In this document: positions 20,960 to 31,745 of the stretch, in pieces
Position numbering within the stretch: position 1 is the first letter of the stretch
How the letters are laid out: every line of letters starts with the position of its first letter
Source of the DNA: Tritrichomonas musculus
Lineage: Eukaryota; Parabasalia; Tritrichomonadida; Tritrichomonadidae
DNA length: 64,000 nt
Assembly (NCBI GenBank): GCA_039105265.1
Contig: JAPFFF010000003.1
Span: forward strand, 186,001-250,000
Direction of reading: 5' to 3'
Notes under the pieces: generated by a model
What the model saw: only the letters and a program-made list of their open reading frames with translations
Database searches by the model: none
What the model was told of the DNA's origin: nothing
Program-made: the position numbers and the translations under genes

Positions 20960-23340
20960 TTATTTCTTCATGAAAACTTCATCATGCAATTGGTTTTCGC
21001 CAAAATTTGTATTTAATTCAATATTGTCAAAAACATCTGATGTATTTGGTACATTCTTCTTCAAACATGCTTCATCAAAACATCCATTATTTGAATGGTT
21101 ATTATTTAATTAAAATGTTTCCACATATTTTTGTCATCTAATATCAAAAATTATACACTATCTGAGGTAGGATCATTAATTAAATTTATAGTCTATAAAC
21201 TCAATGATATATCTGATTGACTATGATCATAGGCAAAACTATCCTGTGCAATATATTCAGTAGCCTTTTCTGTATACACCACATAATATTTTTTACACTC
21301 ATTATAAGAATCATTACTTGTATCTGGAGAAGATATTCTCCTTTCAAAAGCATCAATTATTTTCTTAAACTCATAATCTTTGTTTCTACTTTCACAATTC
21401 AGTCTTTAAGCAAATGTAATATAGTTAAAGACACACAGCACAACGTATACTACTAAGAAATAAGGATTATAAAAAATCAAAGATAATGTAAACCTGGGTT
21501 CTCTTGGGAAGTTTGATAAGATAGTCTCAATGTTATTCAATGCTGGCTAACTATAGATGTACCCGAATTGCTTTTTATTGAAATTGGGGAATATCATTAA
21601 AGTGGAGATCTCGTTCTTGATAATATAGTTAAAAACCTTCCCATCCTGATCAAACAATAGAATGTCATGTTAGTGTATCGACATGAACAAAGAAATTAAG
21701 AAAAGTATGACATGTCATTAGTGAAGAGCTTGCTGTTACTGATATCATCAAAGAGAACGAGTGTTATAAGAAACTGTTGATGGAAATCCTTGATGAGGAG
21801 GTAATCTTTTTTGACTTGGGTGATATTCAGCAAAAAATCGTCTAGTTTGTCTTCGAGATGGTTGTTCTTGATGGGATAGTACGCGTTCCTGGTTTAAATG
21901 AGCTTCACTATAGTACTTTGGTAGGTTTTATTACGGACTTCAAGGTGATGAAGGATAAATCATTCTAAATCCCATCCTTGTTTAAATTGATAACTAGGTG
22001 ATGACTATCAATTAACGAGATCTTGAATATCTTTTAACTTAATTACTGCATGTCCCTGATCTTTCTTACCGATGATGACATTAATGTCTCTGGATGGACT
22101 TCTATGAAGGCTCCACTTATGTCGTTCTTCATGCCGGATAATACCTCATGGACCCTGTTTTAACGATATCTGATAACGATATACACATGGTTTCTGTGGC
22201 CTTAAAATAGGTATGGGCAAGTAAGTGTTTCATTAGCTAACTCCAATAATGCTTCGCAATCATCTAAAAGCGGAAGTGACCAATTATCATCAGGGAACGA
22301 AGTTAACTAATTCAGGCGGTTATGTGTGAGGCACATACTGTGAACGATTTAATAATTGGAGAGGTTCAACTTCCTGAGTAGGTGTGGATACTCACCAAAC
22401 GAATGGTTGACTCGGCATCATAAACAAACTTGCCTGAGGAGCAGAACTATTTTGATAATTGGTTGAAAGCTTAAGATGTGACTTATATTAGTGAGGACTC
22501 GATTAAAGAGATTGTCATAGTCATGTATTATTGTATTTCTTATAATACCACCCTTGATAGAATATACTCGGTGATTGGTTATGAGGTCTTCTTACAACTA
22601 AGCAAATAGAACTCAGCATAAGGAATACAACCAGGAAAACTCAATGCGTTTTTGACTTTATATATATATTTATCCCATAATTTGACAAGAATAACAATCT
22701 TCTGTTGTGGAGGAATAGTTGTTCTAAGAACAGCATCAATATTGGTAATGGCTTCTTCGAGTACTAGACCATAATACATACTTGTTGAGAATCTCGTAAG
22801 CAGATTGTTTACAAGGCATTTTCATTCTGTAGCTACTCCTGGTGTTAGTGAATACTGCTTGAAAACATTCAGGAGTTCAATCGACATTGTTTCCCACAAA
22901 GGTACCTATCTGAAACAACTTTGTTTGATGAAGTGGCGTTTTGTGAAGGCCTTTCCACAAGGTGCTCAAAGTTTAGTTTTTTAGGAGCAATAGAGTGAAT
23001 CCAAATAGTTAATGGACTCTCTAGAAAATGAATACATAATGGGATGCCACTCTAGATAACATACCTGATACTGTCATCCATGGTAAAAGCAACAATCCAA
23101 TCTACCATAATGGGTACACAGTAGTTCAATCTGATTAGCCTAACACTCTGACATATCATGCTATATATCTAGAATAAGCAGCTCGTGTTGAATAGAAGTA
23201 ATAGCCTGGTGGAAAGATGATGCTATTCATGCACTTCATGTCTTGTTTCAACATAAGGACCATGCCTATTAGCATTGAAAGAATGATATGATTGATGAAA
23301 TTATTCAATGCTTACCATTTTCTGGATACATTTGACGTGA
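20960..23340. pseudogene. Decayed coding-like block of foreign composition, unidentified
   Basis: The stretch from about 21480 to 23340 has more balanced base composition and stronger purine-N-pyrimidine codon periodicity than host intergenic DNA. Both strands give protein-like runs with many interruptions, so strand and frame are uncertain. Minus-strand examples are LFDQDGKVFNYIIKNEIS and DDNWSLPLLDDCEALLEL; plus-strand examples are TNLPEEQNYFDNWLKAQD and KENECYKKLLMEILDEE. From 21440 down to 20960 the minus strand reads more host-like (DYEFKKIIDAFERRISS). The composition recalls the Polinton fragment at 42-44.9 kb, so an old virus-like element is one possibility, here only a fossil. It is broken many times. 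No family was recognised. Confidence 0.45.
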
Positions 23341-23663
23341 TAAACATTTTTTCAAAAAATAAATATTTAATAATCAATTATATTTTACAAAAACATTTTA
23401 TATTTCAAGATACAGGAAAATACAAATGGGCTTAATCAAATCTAAAATTGAAAAGATATGGTTACTTTTATGTTTTATAGTTTTGATAGTAAATTCTCAT
23501 GTGAAATAACAACCAAACCTTAATCTCTAGGTTATATAGCATTTATAAGTGATCACGTATTTATTTTAACTTTAAGAAAATAAAAACAAATGTGAGCAAA
23601 AGAAATATTATTTTAACTTTAAAGAATATTTATTCAAAATTAATATTTTCTCAAAATTAATAT

Positions 23664-24122
23664 CTAATCACTAATTCCTTCTTCTTTCGCAAATTCATTT
23701 ACATGTTTAGAAAAAGATTGATGCTTTAAATTATTTGATATCTGCTTCAAATCTTTAAAGTATTGGTTTCTATCATTTTGGCTGAAATGATCAGTTCTTG
23801 CTGGTTTCTTTTTGCCAAGTTCAACATTTAATGTAGAAAGTGTCAAGTTCATTTCATTTTTTTGGAGAAAATCAAAAACAAAATCGAAAGAATATACCCA
23901 TGCGTCATCATCATTATGTATTTTAATTGATGGCTGAAGTGTTGAAAATTTGGGATTTTTCGAGCCAACTACTTCATGGCTTGTAGCTTCGTAATATTGT
24001 GCTTGAAAATGGTAGTTTGCCCCTTTTTCTTTCATAACTGCTGTAGTCTGTGCTTTTAAATCTTCCTGAGAAATTCGTGGTGGAAATTTTCGGCAATGAG
24101 GCAAACGCAAACGAGATGACAT
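23664..24122 (-). CDS. Conserved-looking small protein, function unknown
   Basis: The protein has 152 residues from the ATG at 24122. It begins MSSRLRLPHCRKFPPRISQE, has a central segment with aromatic and acidic residues (NDDDAWVYSFDFVFDFL) and ends in a helical basic tail (FSKHVNEFAKEEGISD). There is no signal peptide or membrane segment. Its balanced amino-acid composition, unlike the random frames around it, supports a real gene. The basic, proline-containing N-terminus recalls small axonemal microtubule-associated proteins, but I cannot name a family. Confidence 0.65.
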   Translation of the reverse strand: MSSRLRLPHCRKFPPRISQEDLKAQTTAVMKEKGANYHFQAQYYEATSHEVVGSKNPKFSTLQPSIKIHNDDDAWVYSFDFVFDFLQKNEMNLTLSTLNVELGKKKPARTDHFSQNDRNQYFKDLKQISNNLKHQSFSKHVNEFAKEEGISD

Positions 24123-25081
24123 TTGAGTCCGTTTATAAATAACACTAAATTGAAATAAAATTGATTGAATCAGAAAAAGTTTCTTAAAATTTTTTTGATT
24201 GATTATTGAAAACTGTACATTTCATGCATAACTCTATGCTGATAGACATAGTTTGGGAATTTTTGTTCAGAAATATAAAATATTCTTTATTGAAATTATT
24301 CCATTCGAAATATCAAATTTAATAACACTTAAATCGATATTTGAAACTAAAGCAGAGATAATAAACAAAATAACAAATACTACTTATTCATCAAAAACAT
24401 AATTAAACTAAAAAATGATTTGAAATTTAGTTTTTTTAATAAAATAAGGCATTTAAACCCCTTAAAAATAATTAAGATGGTTATTACATCATTCTCGCTT
24501 TATATTGATTAAAATAACTTCACAGAATCAATCAAAAAAACCATATGTGATTGATTTTTAACTTCACAGAATCAAAATCTACTGTAAGAGTTATTCTAAA
24601 CAAGATATGAAAAAAAATATATTGAGCTTATTAAAAGAAAATAGAAACTTTGTAAATTGTCCAGAATTCAAGTTTATCATCTTAAATTCAAACAAAATTA
24701 CTTTGATTGAAATAGAATACCAAGAAAAATAATATCATTTTGATCATAAAAATACTTGTATTGAGTTACAAAGTTATTTGAATAGCAAAAAAAAAAAATG
24801 TTTAAATTATAAAATGATTTGTTTAAATTTAATGAAAGCTCTTTCACTTTATTTCTACAATATGTGCATTGTGGTACGTGAATCTCTTTTGATCATTTGT
24901 TTATTTTATTCTTTTGAATCATAATTAATGTTTAATAACAGATTTTATTTTGTAAAGAATTCAAAAAGTTGATGTTTTCAAACTCAAATTTTTAAAAACC
25001 TCCATATTTAATGAATTCATATGAATTGAATTTTTTGAATAAAAAAAAAAATCGTTAGTGGAAAGATTTCATCTTGAATAT
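24123..25081. other. AT-rich intergenic stretch with a short direct repeat
   Basis: No gene is supported. The sequence AACTTCACAGAATCAA occurs twice about 45 bases apart (near 24518 and 24561). Its role is unknown. Confidence 0.5.
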
Positions 25082-28000
25082 ATGAAGACTCAGACAAGGC
25101 CTGGACGTTTTCAAATACCTCGTTTAATCAAGCCACTTACAAAGACTAATGAAGCACCATTTGAAAAATATGCGCATTTTGTTGTTGCCCCAAGTTTCAA
25201 TCCTGATAAAACATCTCAATCAAACATTAATAACAGCAAATTAAACAATTCAACAAAAATATCTAAAGAAAAAGTTCGACCTCCTTCTCCGTCAACTGGA
25301 ACTTTTACAACAACTCAATTTCCTCAAACCGAACCCCCACCTAATACGCCTCAAGCAGATCAAGATGTAGACACTTTTATTATCAATGCTTTGGAAACTT
25401 CTATTTGCGCAGCAGCAGAAAAATTTTTTCTACAACGTTATAACGCCGCATCTGTTGTGTATTGGGAAGATATCCCATCCCTTAAACAATTATATTCTCC
25501 AACAAATTCTTTATTAAGCTCATATAATGGAAGCTTACCTGGCTTCTCATTTTACTCTCGGGCAATTCTGAGAACGAGAGTTCCAACCTTACATCCAAAT
25601 TATTCATCTACAATTGATGCACGAATTGTTCCTCAAGATGCACCATTAATGATATTTCCACTTTTTACGCATCGAGGTCAACTTTGCTCTGTAATCGAAA
25701 TAGTTAAAACACCATCATCTCCTGAATTTACTGAAGCTGATGAATCATTTATTCAATATTTTTCATACAAGTTTATACTTTTTAGTCGATTTCTACTGGA
25801 AAAACAAGTTCAAGAACCAATATTATTAGATATTCTCCAACTTACAAAGACTTTTGAATTAATACCAAAAATGACAACACAGTTAGCAAACTTTTTCGAT
25901 TGCCGTATTTGTGAGATTTGGATGTCCGACAAAGTTGAGAATTCAATTACAAGATTTACTGAAGAAGATCCTACTGGAATTAATATAAAAGAATGTGGAA
26001 TTGTTAAGGATGCACTAGAAAAAGTAATTTCCATAAATTGCCAATCAACAAAGGCTCATCCAAGTTATAACGTGAAAATTGATACAAGTAAAGATGAAGC
26101 CATTATAATAATGCCAGTGACAGAGAAAAAAGGGAGGTTTGTCATTGCAACCGTTTTGAGAGGTCCAATGAACAAAATTGTTTTCACAAATGAAGATGAA
26201 ATTAATCTCAGGAAAATGGCTCCCTTTATAGCTACATCGATAATTAATGCTACATCATTTTCTAATATCGATAGCGAATGTGAGAAAGGTAGGACTGAAA
26301 GAGAAGGATTGGCTGCTCTTCTTGAAGTTGCCGAAGTTCTTAGTGGACAACTTGATACCGAAAGATTAACATCCATCATTATGGAAAAAGGGCGTCTGCT
26401 TACAAATTCAGATCGTTGCTCACTTTTCCTTGTCAATTCAAAACGCGATCGATTAATTACTTCATTTCAACATGGATTGGACAGTGCAATTGATATACCA
26501 ATCGACAAAGGAATAGCTGGTGAAACGGTTAAAGAAGGAAGATTATTGAACATTCCTGATGCTTATGACAATCCTAATTTTGATTCATCAACAGATCTCG
26601 AAACAGGCTATCGAACCAGATCAATTTTATCAGTTCCAATTTTTAATAATAAAGGAGACGTTATTGGAGTTACAGAAATGGTTAATAAGCAAGATGGAAG
26701 TACTTTTAGTCGAGAAGATGAAAATATGATTCAAATTTTCAATGTTTTTTGTGGAATCTCATTAGTAAACGCACAACTTTATAGAGAATCAATTGATATG
26801 TCATCTCAACTTCGTACATTCTTCGATGTTGCCTTTTCTTTATCACAATCAGAATCAATTCAAAGAATATTACAAGATATTATTCATAATGCTAGAGTTG
26901 CAATTGACGCAGAAAGTGCATCTCTTTTCCTTGTTGATAATCAAAATCAAGTTTTAAATTCATTTATTGTTGATGGCGGAAAACTTCAGTTAACTCTACC
27001 AATGTCAGCTGGAATAGCAGGATATTGCGCTACTAGTAAGCAAAGTGTTGTATGCAATAAACCATATGAAGATCCTCGTTTTAATCGGACAGTTGATATT
27101 AGCAATAATTTTACAACCAATACTTTGTGCGTTGCACCAGTTCTATCATCGACAGGACAAGTCTTAGGTGTTGTTGAAATGGTTAACAAAAACAATGGCG
27201 TTTTTAATGACAATGATATGCAAATGCTGAAATCTATGACAATTTTTGCTGGAGTTTCACTCGAAAACTCAAAACTAAAAGATTCTGTAATGACAGGTGT
27301 TGAAGCTGAATTAAACAGATTTATCAATATTGATGAGCGTGGCGTTTGCTCAACTCCCAAAAATCTTCAACTCACTCGCGAAGAACAAAATGAAGCTTCA
27401 AATCTCAGCTTCTTTACAATTGACTGGAAAGGTGATCGTCAAATTAAACTTCTTTTTTATTTATTCAATAAATTTAATTTGTTAACAGTATATAAAGTTA
27501 GCAATGAAATGTTTTTCCGTTACATATACGAACTCAGATCTCGTTATAATGAGGTACCTTATCACAACTGGATTCACGCTTGCGATGTTACTCAATATGT
27601 ATCATATGAAATTTCTACCGCCAAATTAGAAACTGTCCTAACAAGTTTAGAACTTTTTTCAATGCTAGTTGCAGCAACTGGACATGATACTAATCATAAT
27701 GGATTTAATAACGTATATAATGAAAAAGCTCAGACTCCATTAGGAATTTTATTTAAAGAAAACAGTGTAATGGAAACTCATCATTGTACTCAGATTATAG
27801 AAATTTTGACTAATGAGAATTTTAATTTAATGCATTCATTGAATCTTTCAGATACTAATAAAATGTGGACAATTATTATTAAACTTATTTTGGCAACAGA
27901 TATGGCTCATCATTTTAATATGGTTAAAAAAATGGGTGAAGTTCTTGATAATGGGCTTGATTGGAATGATAACGAACACAGACTTTTAGTAATGCAAATG

Positions 28001-28318
28001 CTATTGAAGGTTAGCGATATATCAAATGTTTCTAGACCTTTTGAAATCGCTGATAAATGGTGCGACGTTCTTAACGTTGAATTCTTCCGACAAGGAGATT
28101 TAGAAAAACAAATTGGAATTGGCCTTACTTCACCTTTGAATGATCGTGAACATCCTGATAAACCAAAATCTCAGATTGGATTTTATAATTTTATTTGCCT
28201 TCCTTTATATACAGTAGTTGCAAGAGCTTTTCCTGCACTTGAAGTGAATGCTAATTCTGTGAAAAGTAATTTGGAAAAGTGGAAGGAATTAGCTAAGCCC
28301 CCAGAAAAGAAAGATTAG
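25082..28318 (+). CDS. Cyclic nucleotide phosphodiesterase with four GAF-like modules
   Basis: The protein has 1078 residues from the ATG at 25082 (the frame also reads from a GTG eight codons upstream). Four consecutive GAF-like segments are visible at ~103-240, 246-393, 410-570 and 580-735. The third and fourth carry the NKxnF-like signature (NKQDGSTFSREDE; NKNNGVFNDND). The class I PDE catalytic domain spans ~760-1070, with metal ligands in YHNWIHACD, TGHDTNHNG and KVSDISNVSRPF and the invariant nucleotide-binding Gln in KSQIGFYNF. It should hydrolyse cAMP and/or cGMP to the 5' monophosphate, with GAF modules sensing cyclic nucleotides or mediating dimers. The N-terminus is Pro/Ser/Thr-rich and disordered. 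Confidence 0.93.
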   Translation: MKTQTRPGRFQIPRLIKPLTKTNEAPFEKYAHFVVAPSFNPDKTSQSNINNSKLNNSTKISKEKVRPPSPSTGTFTTTQFPQTEPPPNTPQADQDVDTFIINALETSICAAAEKFFLQRYNAASVVYWEDIPSLKQLYSPTNSLLSSYNGSLPGFSFYSRAILRTRVPTLHPNYSSTIDARIVPQDAPLMIFPLFTHRGQLCSVIEIVKTPSSPEFTEADESFIQYFSYKFILFSRFLLEKQVQEPILLDILQLTKTFELIPKMTTQLANFFDCRICEIWMSDKVENSITRFTEEDPTGINIKECGIVKDALEKVISINCQSTKAHPSYNVKIDTSKDEAIIIMPVTEKKGRFVIATVLRGPMNKIVFTNEDEINLRKMAPFIATSIINATSFSNIDSECEKGRTEREGLAALLEVAEVLSGQLDTERLTSIIMEKGRLLTNSDRCSLFLVNSKRDRLITSFQHGLDSAIDIPIDKGIAGETVKEGRLLNIPDAYDNPNFDSSTDLETGYRTRSILSVPIFNNKGDVIGVTEMVNKQDGSTFSREDENMIQIFNVFCGISLVNAQLYRESIDMSSQLRTFFDVAFSLSQSESIQRILQDIIHNARVAIDAESASLFLVDNQNQVLNSFIVDGGKLQLTLPMSAGIAGYCATSKQSVVCNKPYEDPRFNRTVDISNNFTTNTLCVAPVLSSTGQVLGVVEMVNKNNGVFNDNDMQMLKSMTIFAGVSLENSKLKDSVMTGVEAELNRFINIDERGVCSTPKNLQLTREEQNEASNLSFFTIDWKGDRQIKLLFYLFNKFNLLTVYKVSNEMFFRYIYELRSRYNEVPYHNWIHACDVTQYVSYEISTAKLETVLTSLELFSMLVAATGHDTNHNGFNNVYNEKAQTPLGILFKENSVMETHHCTQIIEILTNENFNLMHSLNLSDTNKMWTIIIKLILATDMAHHFNMVKKMGEVLDNGLDWNDNEHRLLVMQMLLKVSDISNVSRPFEIADKWCDVLNVEFFRQGDLEKQIGIGLTSPLNDREHPDKPKSQIGFYNFICLPLYTVVARAFPALEVNANSVKSNLEKWKELAKPPEKKD

Positions 28319-28833
28319 ATATTATAGAGAGAAAACCAACTTTATTTATTTTATTTGAATTTTATGTGTAAAAAAACGATCGATTAAATTTTGATTTTTT
28401 TTTTTTTTTAAATAAGGAGAAATATAGAGACCCAGGCAATTTAGTTGCTCTTTCATAATAAAATTAATTATGTTTTTTTTTTTTTTTTTTTAGTTTTACA
28501 GAAAAAATGCTAAATATTTATTCTGTCGATCAGGTTCTGTTGAACTTTTATTTTATTTATTTAAAAAGTTAAAATCAGTAAGTAAAGGGCATTGAAGCTC
28601 TTTTAATATTTGGAAATATCTTTCTTTTCAACTATTTGATTTATTTCTTCAAAATTGCTTCATATTATGAAAATTTAATTTTTTCTGAACCGTGACTGAA
28701 AAAAATTAAATAGTTTAACAGAAAAAATTGTGATGCTAAATTGAAAAAAATTCAATTTATATATGGCTATTTAATTCAAAAAGATTTGTTTTTTGTTTAT
28801 ATAAAATGATTGGTTATTTTTTCAAAATTAAGA
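28319..28833. other. Intergenic stretch with poly-T runs
   Basis: Two long T runs (about 28389-28409 and 28470-28491) lie downstream of the phosphodiesterase gene. No gene is supported. Confidence 0.5.
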
Positions 28834-30006
28834 ATGCTACGAATTATCGCTGCACCAAATGCAATGAAAGGTTCATTATCAGCAAGTGATGCTGCTGCTT
28901 CAATTGCAAAAGGCGTTGAAGAAGCTTTTAACTTTTTCAAAAGAACTACAGGGAAAACACTTCCATTTCAAGTGATTCAAAAACCAGTAGCAGATGGAGG
29001 TGATAATACAGTTGATGTAATTGCGGATAAATTTTATGAAACTCCAGTTTGCGGCCCTTTATATGAATCTACAGTGAAAGCTAAATGGGGATCTTATGGT
29101 AAAACAGCAATCATTGAAATGGCAAAAGCATCCGGTATTGCTCTTATTAAACCAAGTGAACTTGACCCATTTCATGCCACTACGTATGGAACTGGTCAAC
29201 TTATTTCTAAAGCAATCGACGACGGATTCAAAAATATATTATTAACTATTGGTGGAAGTGCGACAGTCGATGGCGGCATTGGCGCAATTTCTGCCCTTGG
29301 TGCAAAATTTTATGATAAAAAAGGTAATTATATTAAAAAGCCGTTTGGTAATTCAATTGCTGGAATGATAAATAAGATAGATCTTACAGAAATAGCAAAT
29401 AAATGCAGAGATATTAAGATATCAATTGCCTGTGACGTTGATAATCCTCTTCTTGGGACAAATGGATCAGCTGCTGTCTTTGGTCCCCAGAAACTTTCTC
29501 CACAAAATCGAAATCCAGCAAATGTTCGAAGGATGGAAGAAAATTTAAAACACCTCTCAGAAATTTTACAGAAAGAAACAGGAAAGGATGTTGCAAATCT
29601 TCCTGGATGTGGTGCAGCTGGTGGTTTTCCACTTAGTTTTTGTTCAATTTTAAATGCAAAAATCGAAAAGGGATCAAAATTAATTTTAAAACTTTTGAAT
29701 TTTGATAAGTTGAAAGGATCAGATATAGTTATTACTTGTGAAGGACAGTGTGATAATCAGACACTTCATGGAAAAGGCCCTTTTGAAGTTTGTAATATGA
29801 TGAAAGATTCTTATGTTATTATGCTCTGTGGAGCCATTGAGTCTTCTGAAGTTGAAAAAGGAATGATTTCTGCGGGGGCTAATATTGTTTCATCAATTAC
29901 TGATGGACCATCAACATTAGATAATTGCATGATTCGAACTAAAGAACTTTTACAAAGATCATCATTTAGATACGTTTATTCTTATCTTAGCGCCAAATAT
30001 ATTTGA
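28834..30006 (+). CDS. Glycerate kinase, GckA/GlxK type
   Basis: The protein has 390 residues from the ATG at 28834. The frame extends eight codons upstream to a TTG, which is not used. It follows the type 1 glycerate kinase pattern: 'IAAPNAMKGSLSASDAAASI' at the N-terminus, KPVADGGDNTVDVI, then IEMAKASGIALI, the glycine-rich LLTIGGSATVDGGIGAISAL, 'GCGAAGGFPLSFCSILNAKI' and a C-terminal TCEGQCDNQTLHGKGPFEV. These enzymes phosphorylate D-glycerate with ATP, usually giving 2-phosphoglycerate, which feeds glycolysis. It looks complete. The gene resembles bacterial enzymes, as in many anaerobic protists, so an old lateral transfer is possible but not shown here. Confidence 0.93.
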   Translation: MLRIIAAPNAMKGSLSASDAAASIAKGVEEAFNFFKRTTGKTLPFQVIQKPVADGGDNTVDVIADKFYETPVCGPLYESTVKAKWGSYGKTAIIEMAKASGIALIKPSELDPFHATTYGTGQLISKAIDDGFKNILLTIGGSATVDGGIGAISALGAKFYDKKGNYIKKPFGNSIAGMINKIDLTEIANKCRDIKISIACDVDNPLLGTNGSAAVFGPQKLSPQNRNPANVRRMEENLKHLSEILQKETGKDVANLPGCGAAGGFPLSFCSILNAKIEKGSKLILKLLNFDKLKGSDIVITCEGQCDNQTLHGKGPFEVCNMMKDSYVIMLCGAIESSEVEKGMISAGANIVSSITDGPSTLDNCMIRTKELLQRSSFRYVYSYLSAKYI

Positions 30007-30128
30007 AAGAAAAAGAAATACATTATTTGGCCCGTATAATCCCGTTTAATATCGTATGAATGATGCATTTTTCTCATCTCAATTTTTGATGTTTTTTAAA
30101 ATTAAAAACAGAAGAAAAAAAAAACACT

Positions 30129-30134
30129 TCATTT
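30129..30134 (+). promoter_or_regulatory. Initiator-like TCATTT before the RCC1 gene
   Basis: TCATTT matches TCAYTW and lies about 28 bases upstream of the ATG at 30160. Confidence 0.35.
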
Positions 30135-30159
30135 ATTTTTAATTCATCATTGCTTACAT

Positions 30160-31356
30160 ATGTCAACCACAAAGCACCTTAGAAATAAAACTCTTCATAT
30201 AGTTGGATGCGGTGAAAATGTCAGTTGTTGCCTTGGACCTAATAAAAACGCCAATTTAGAATTTTACGATATTCCAATTCCAAAAGATGTTACCGGAATT
30301 AAAAAGATGATCACTGGACTCAGTTATTCAGCCTTTATCGATCAAGAAGGGAGATTATTTGAATGGGGCCAATTAACGCTAAAAACACCAGTCTTAGAAA
30401 TACCAACACCATGCCAATATTTCATTAACCGAAACCTAAAAATCGTTGATGCTTCATGCATAAACAGGCATGTAGTCGTTATTACTGATAACAACCAGGT
30501 TTATACATGGGGACATAATTATAAGCATTTTTTCCCAAATTGTGACCGAGACTTCGTTGATTCAAACGATCCTGCTTTAATAGAATTTGCAAATGTTAAT
30601 TGCAATCCAGTAGCTGTTGCATGCGGCGGCTTTTTCACAATGGTATTATTTGAAAATGGAGATGTTTATTCATTCGGTTTTAATCGTGAAAATTGTTTAG
30701 GAGTTGAAGATCCAGATATTATTTTAAGGGTACCCACAAAAATGGATCTTAGAAACATTATCCATATATCATCTGGATGGTCACATGGATGCGCTATTAA
30801 TAAAAACCACATTTTGTATGCCTGGGGAAGAACATCATTTGGAAGGCTTGGCCATATTCATGGCTGTTATATTTCTGACATTGATATAGGTTTAACAAAT
30901 ACAAGCATATCAACTTCAAAAGAAAATGGAAGTGATGAGTTCCTTGTTAAAACAGCTTGTTGCAGTCATACATCAACTTTTGCTTTATCATATCAAGGAG
31001 ATCTTTTTTCTTGCGGCTGGAATCAAAGTGGCGAAAATGGAGTAGGCCACAAGAAAAGTACAAGATACATGAGGAAAGTCATTTTTGATTCTAATCCTGC
31101 AGAAATCAATCCAACCCAATCTAGAAGAATAAAAAACCAGAAGAAAGGCATTGCGATGATATCAGGAGGAGCTGGAACTTTTATTGTGCTTGATGAGAGT
31201 GGCATTGCTTACGCATCGGGATCAAATAAAAATAACATGATTGGTTTAGGAAAAAATTGTGAAGAATCTCTCATATTCTCTCAAATTACAGCTCTTAAGC
31301 ACGTTAAATACGCAGCAGCTGGATATATACATTCACTTTTTGCGGTTGAATGCTGA
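30160..31356 (+). CDS. RCC1-repeat (beta-propeller) protein
   Basis: The protein has 398 residues, the right size for a single seven-bladed RCC1 propeller. Repeat signatures recur along the chain: GRLFEWGQ, NQVYTWGHN, GDVYSFGFNRENCLGV, HILYAWGRTSFGRLGH, GDLFSCGWNQSGENGVG and GIAYASGSNKNNMIGLG. No other domain is present. RCC1 itself is the chromatin-bound Ran exchange factor, but many trichomonad RCC1-like proteins are scaffolds or Rab/Arf regulators. No clear RanGEF hairpin is recognisable, so I leave the partner open. Confidence 0.85.
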   Translation: MSTTKHLRNKTLHIVGCGENVSCCLGPNKNANLEFYDIPIPKDVTGIKKMITGLSYSAFIDQEGRLFEWGQLTLKTPVLEIPTPCQYFINRNLKIVDASCINRHVVVITDNNQVYTWGHNYKHFFPNCDRDFVDSNDPALIEFANVNCNPVAVACGGFFTMVLFENGDVYSFGFNRENCLGVEDPDIILRVPTKMDLRNIIHISSGWSHGCAINKNHILYAWGRTSFGRLGHIHGCYISDIDIGLTNTSISTSKENGSDEFLVKTACCSHTSTFALSYQGDLFSCGWNQSGENGVGHKKSTRYMRKVIFDSNPAEINPTQSRRIKNQKKGIAMISGGAGTFIVLDESGIAYASGSNKNNMIGLGKNCEESLIFSQITALKHVKYAAAGYIHSLFAVEC

Positions 31357-31463
31357 ATTTTAATTATCAAATCTTTCATAAAATTTTTTTACACCAATAT
31401 CCATTTTCACAATGCTTTTACTGATTTTTAATTTCTTGCTTTAAAAAAAAGTAGCAACGTTTG

Positions 31464-31481
31464 TCCCGCTAATTAGCGGGA
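31464..31481. terminator. Perfect 18-base palindrome downstream of the RCC1 gene
   Basis: TCCCGCTAATTAGCGGGA is fully self-complementary and GC-rich against an AT-rich background, about 110 bases after the RCC1 stop. It could mark a 3' end or be a relic of a mobile element end. The function is inferred. Confidence 0.3.
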
Positions 31482-31745
31482 AAAATGAAAATATAAAAAA
31501 ATATTAAAAATAGAAAGTTTCATGTTTTAAAATCTTTATTACAACATTGTTTTAATATGGATGATTTAAGAGCTCGATTGATGATTCAATTAATTTTATA
31601 AAATCTTCTTTGAATAATTGCGAAAGAGATTTTAGATTTCAATAAATCACATCCGTTAGAAAAACTTTTTGAAAAAAAAATAAAAATAGAAAAAATGAAA
31701 AAAATTCATGTTTAATCAAATAATTTTATATCTAAAATATTATAT

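Noticed and set aside
22579-22779. 66-codon minus-strand frame inside the decayed block
   Set aside because: Protein-like, but it mirrors an equally periodic plus-strand frame and stands alone in a broken region, so it is not listed as a gene.
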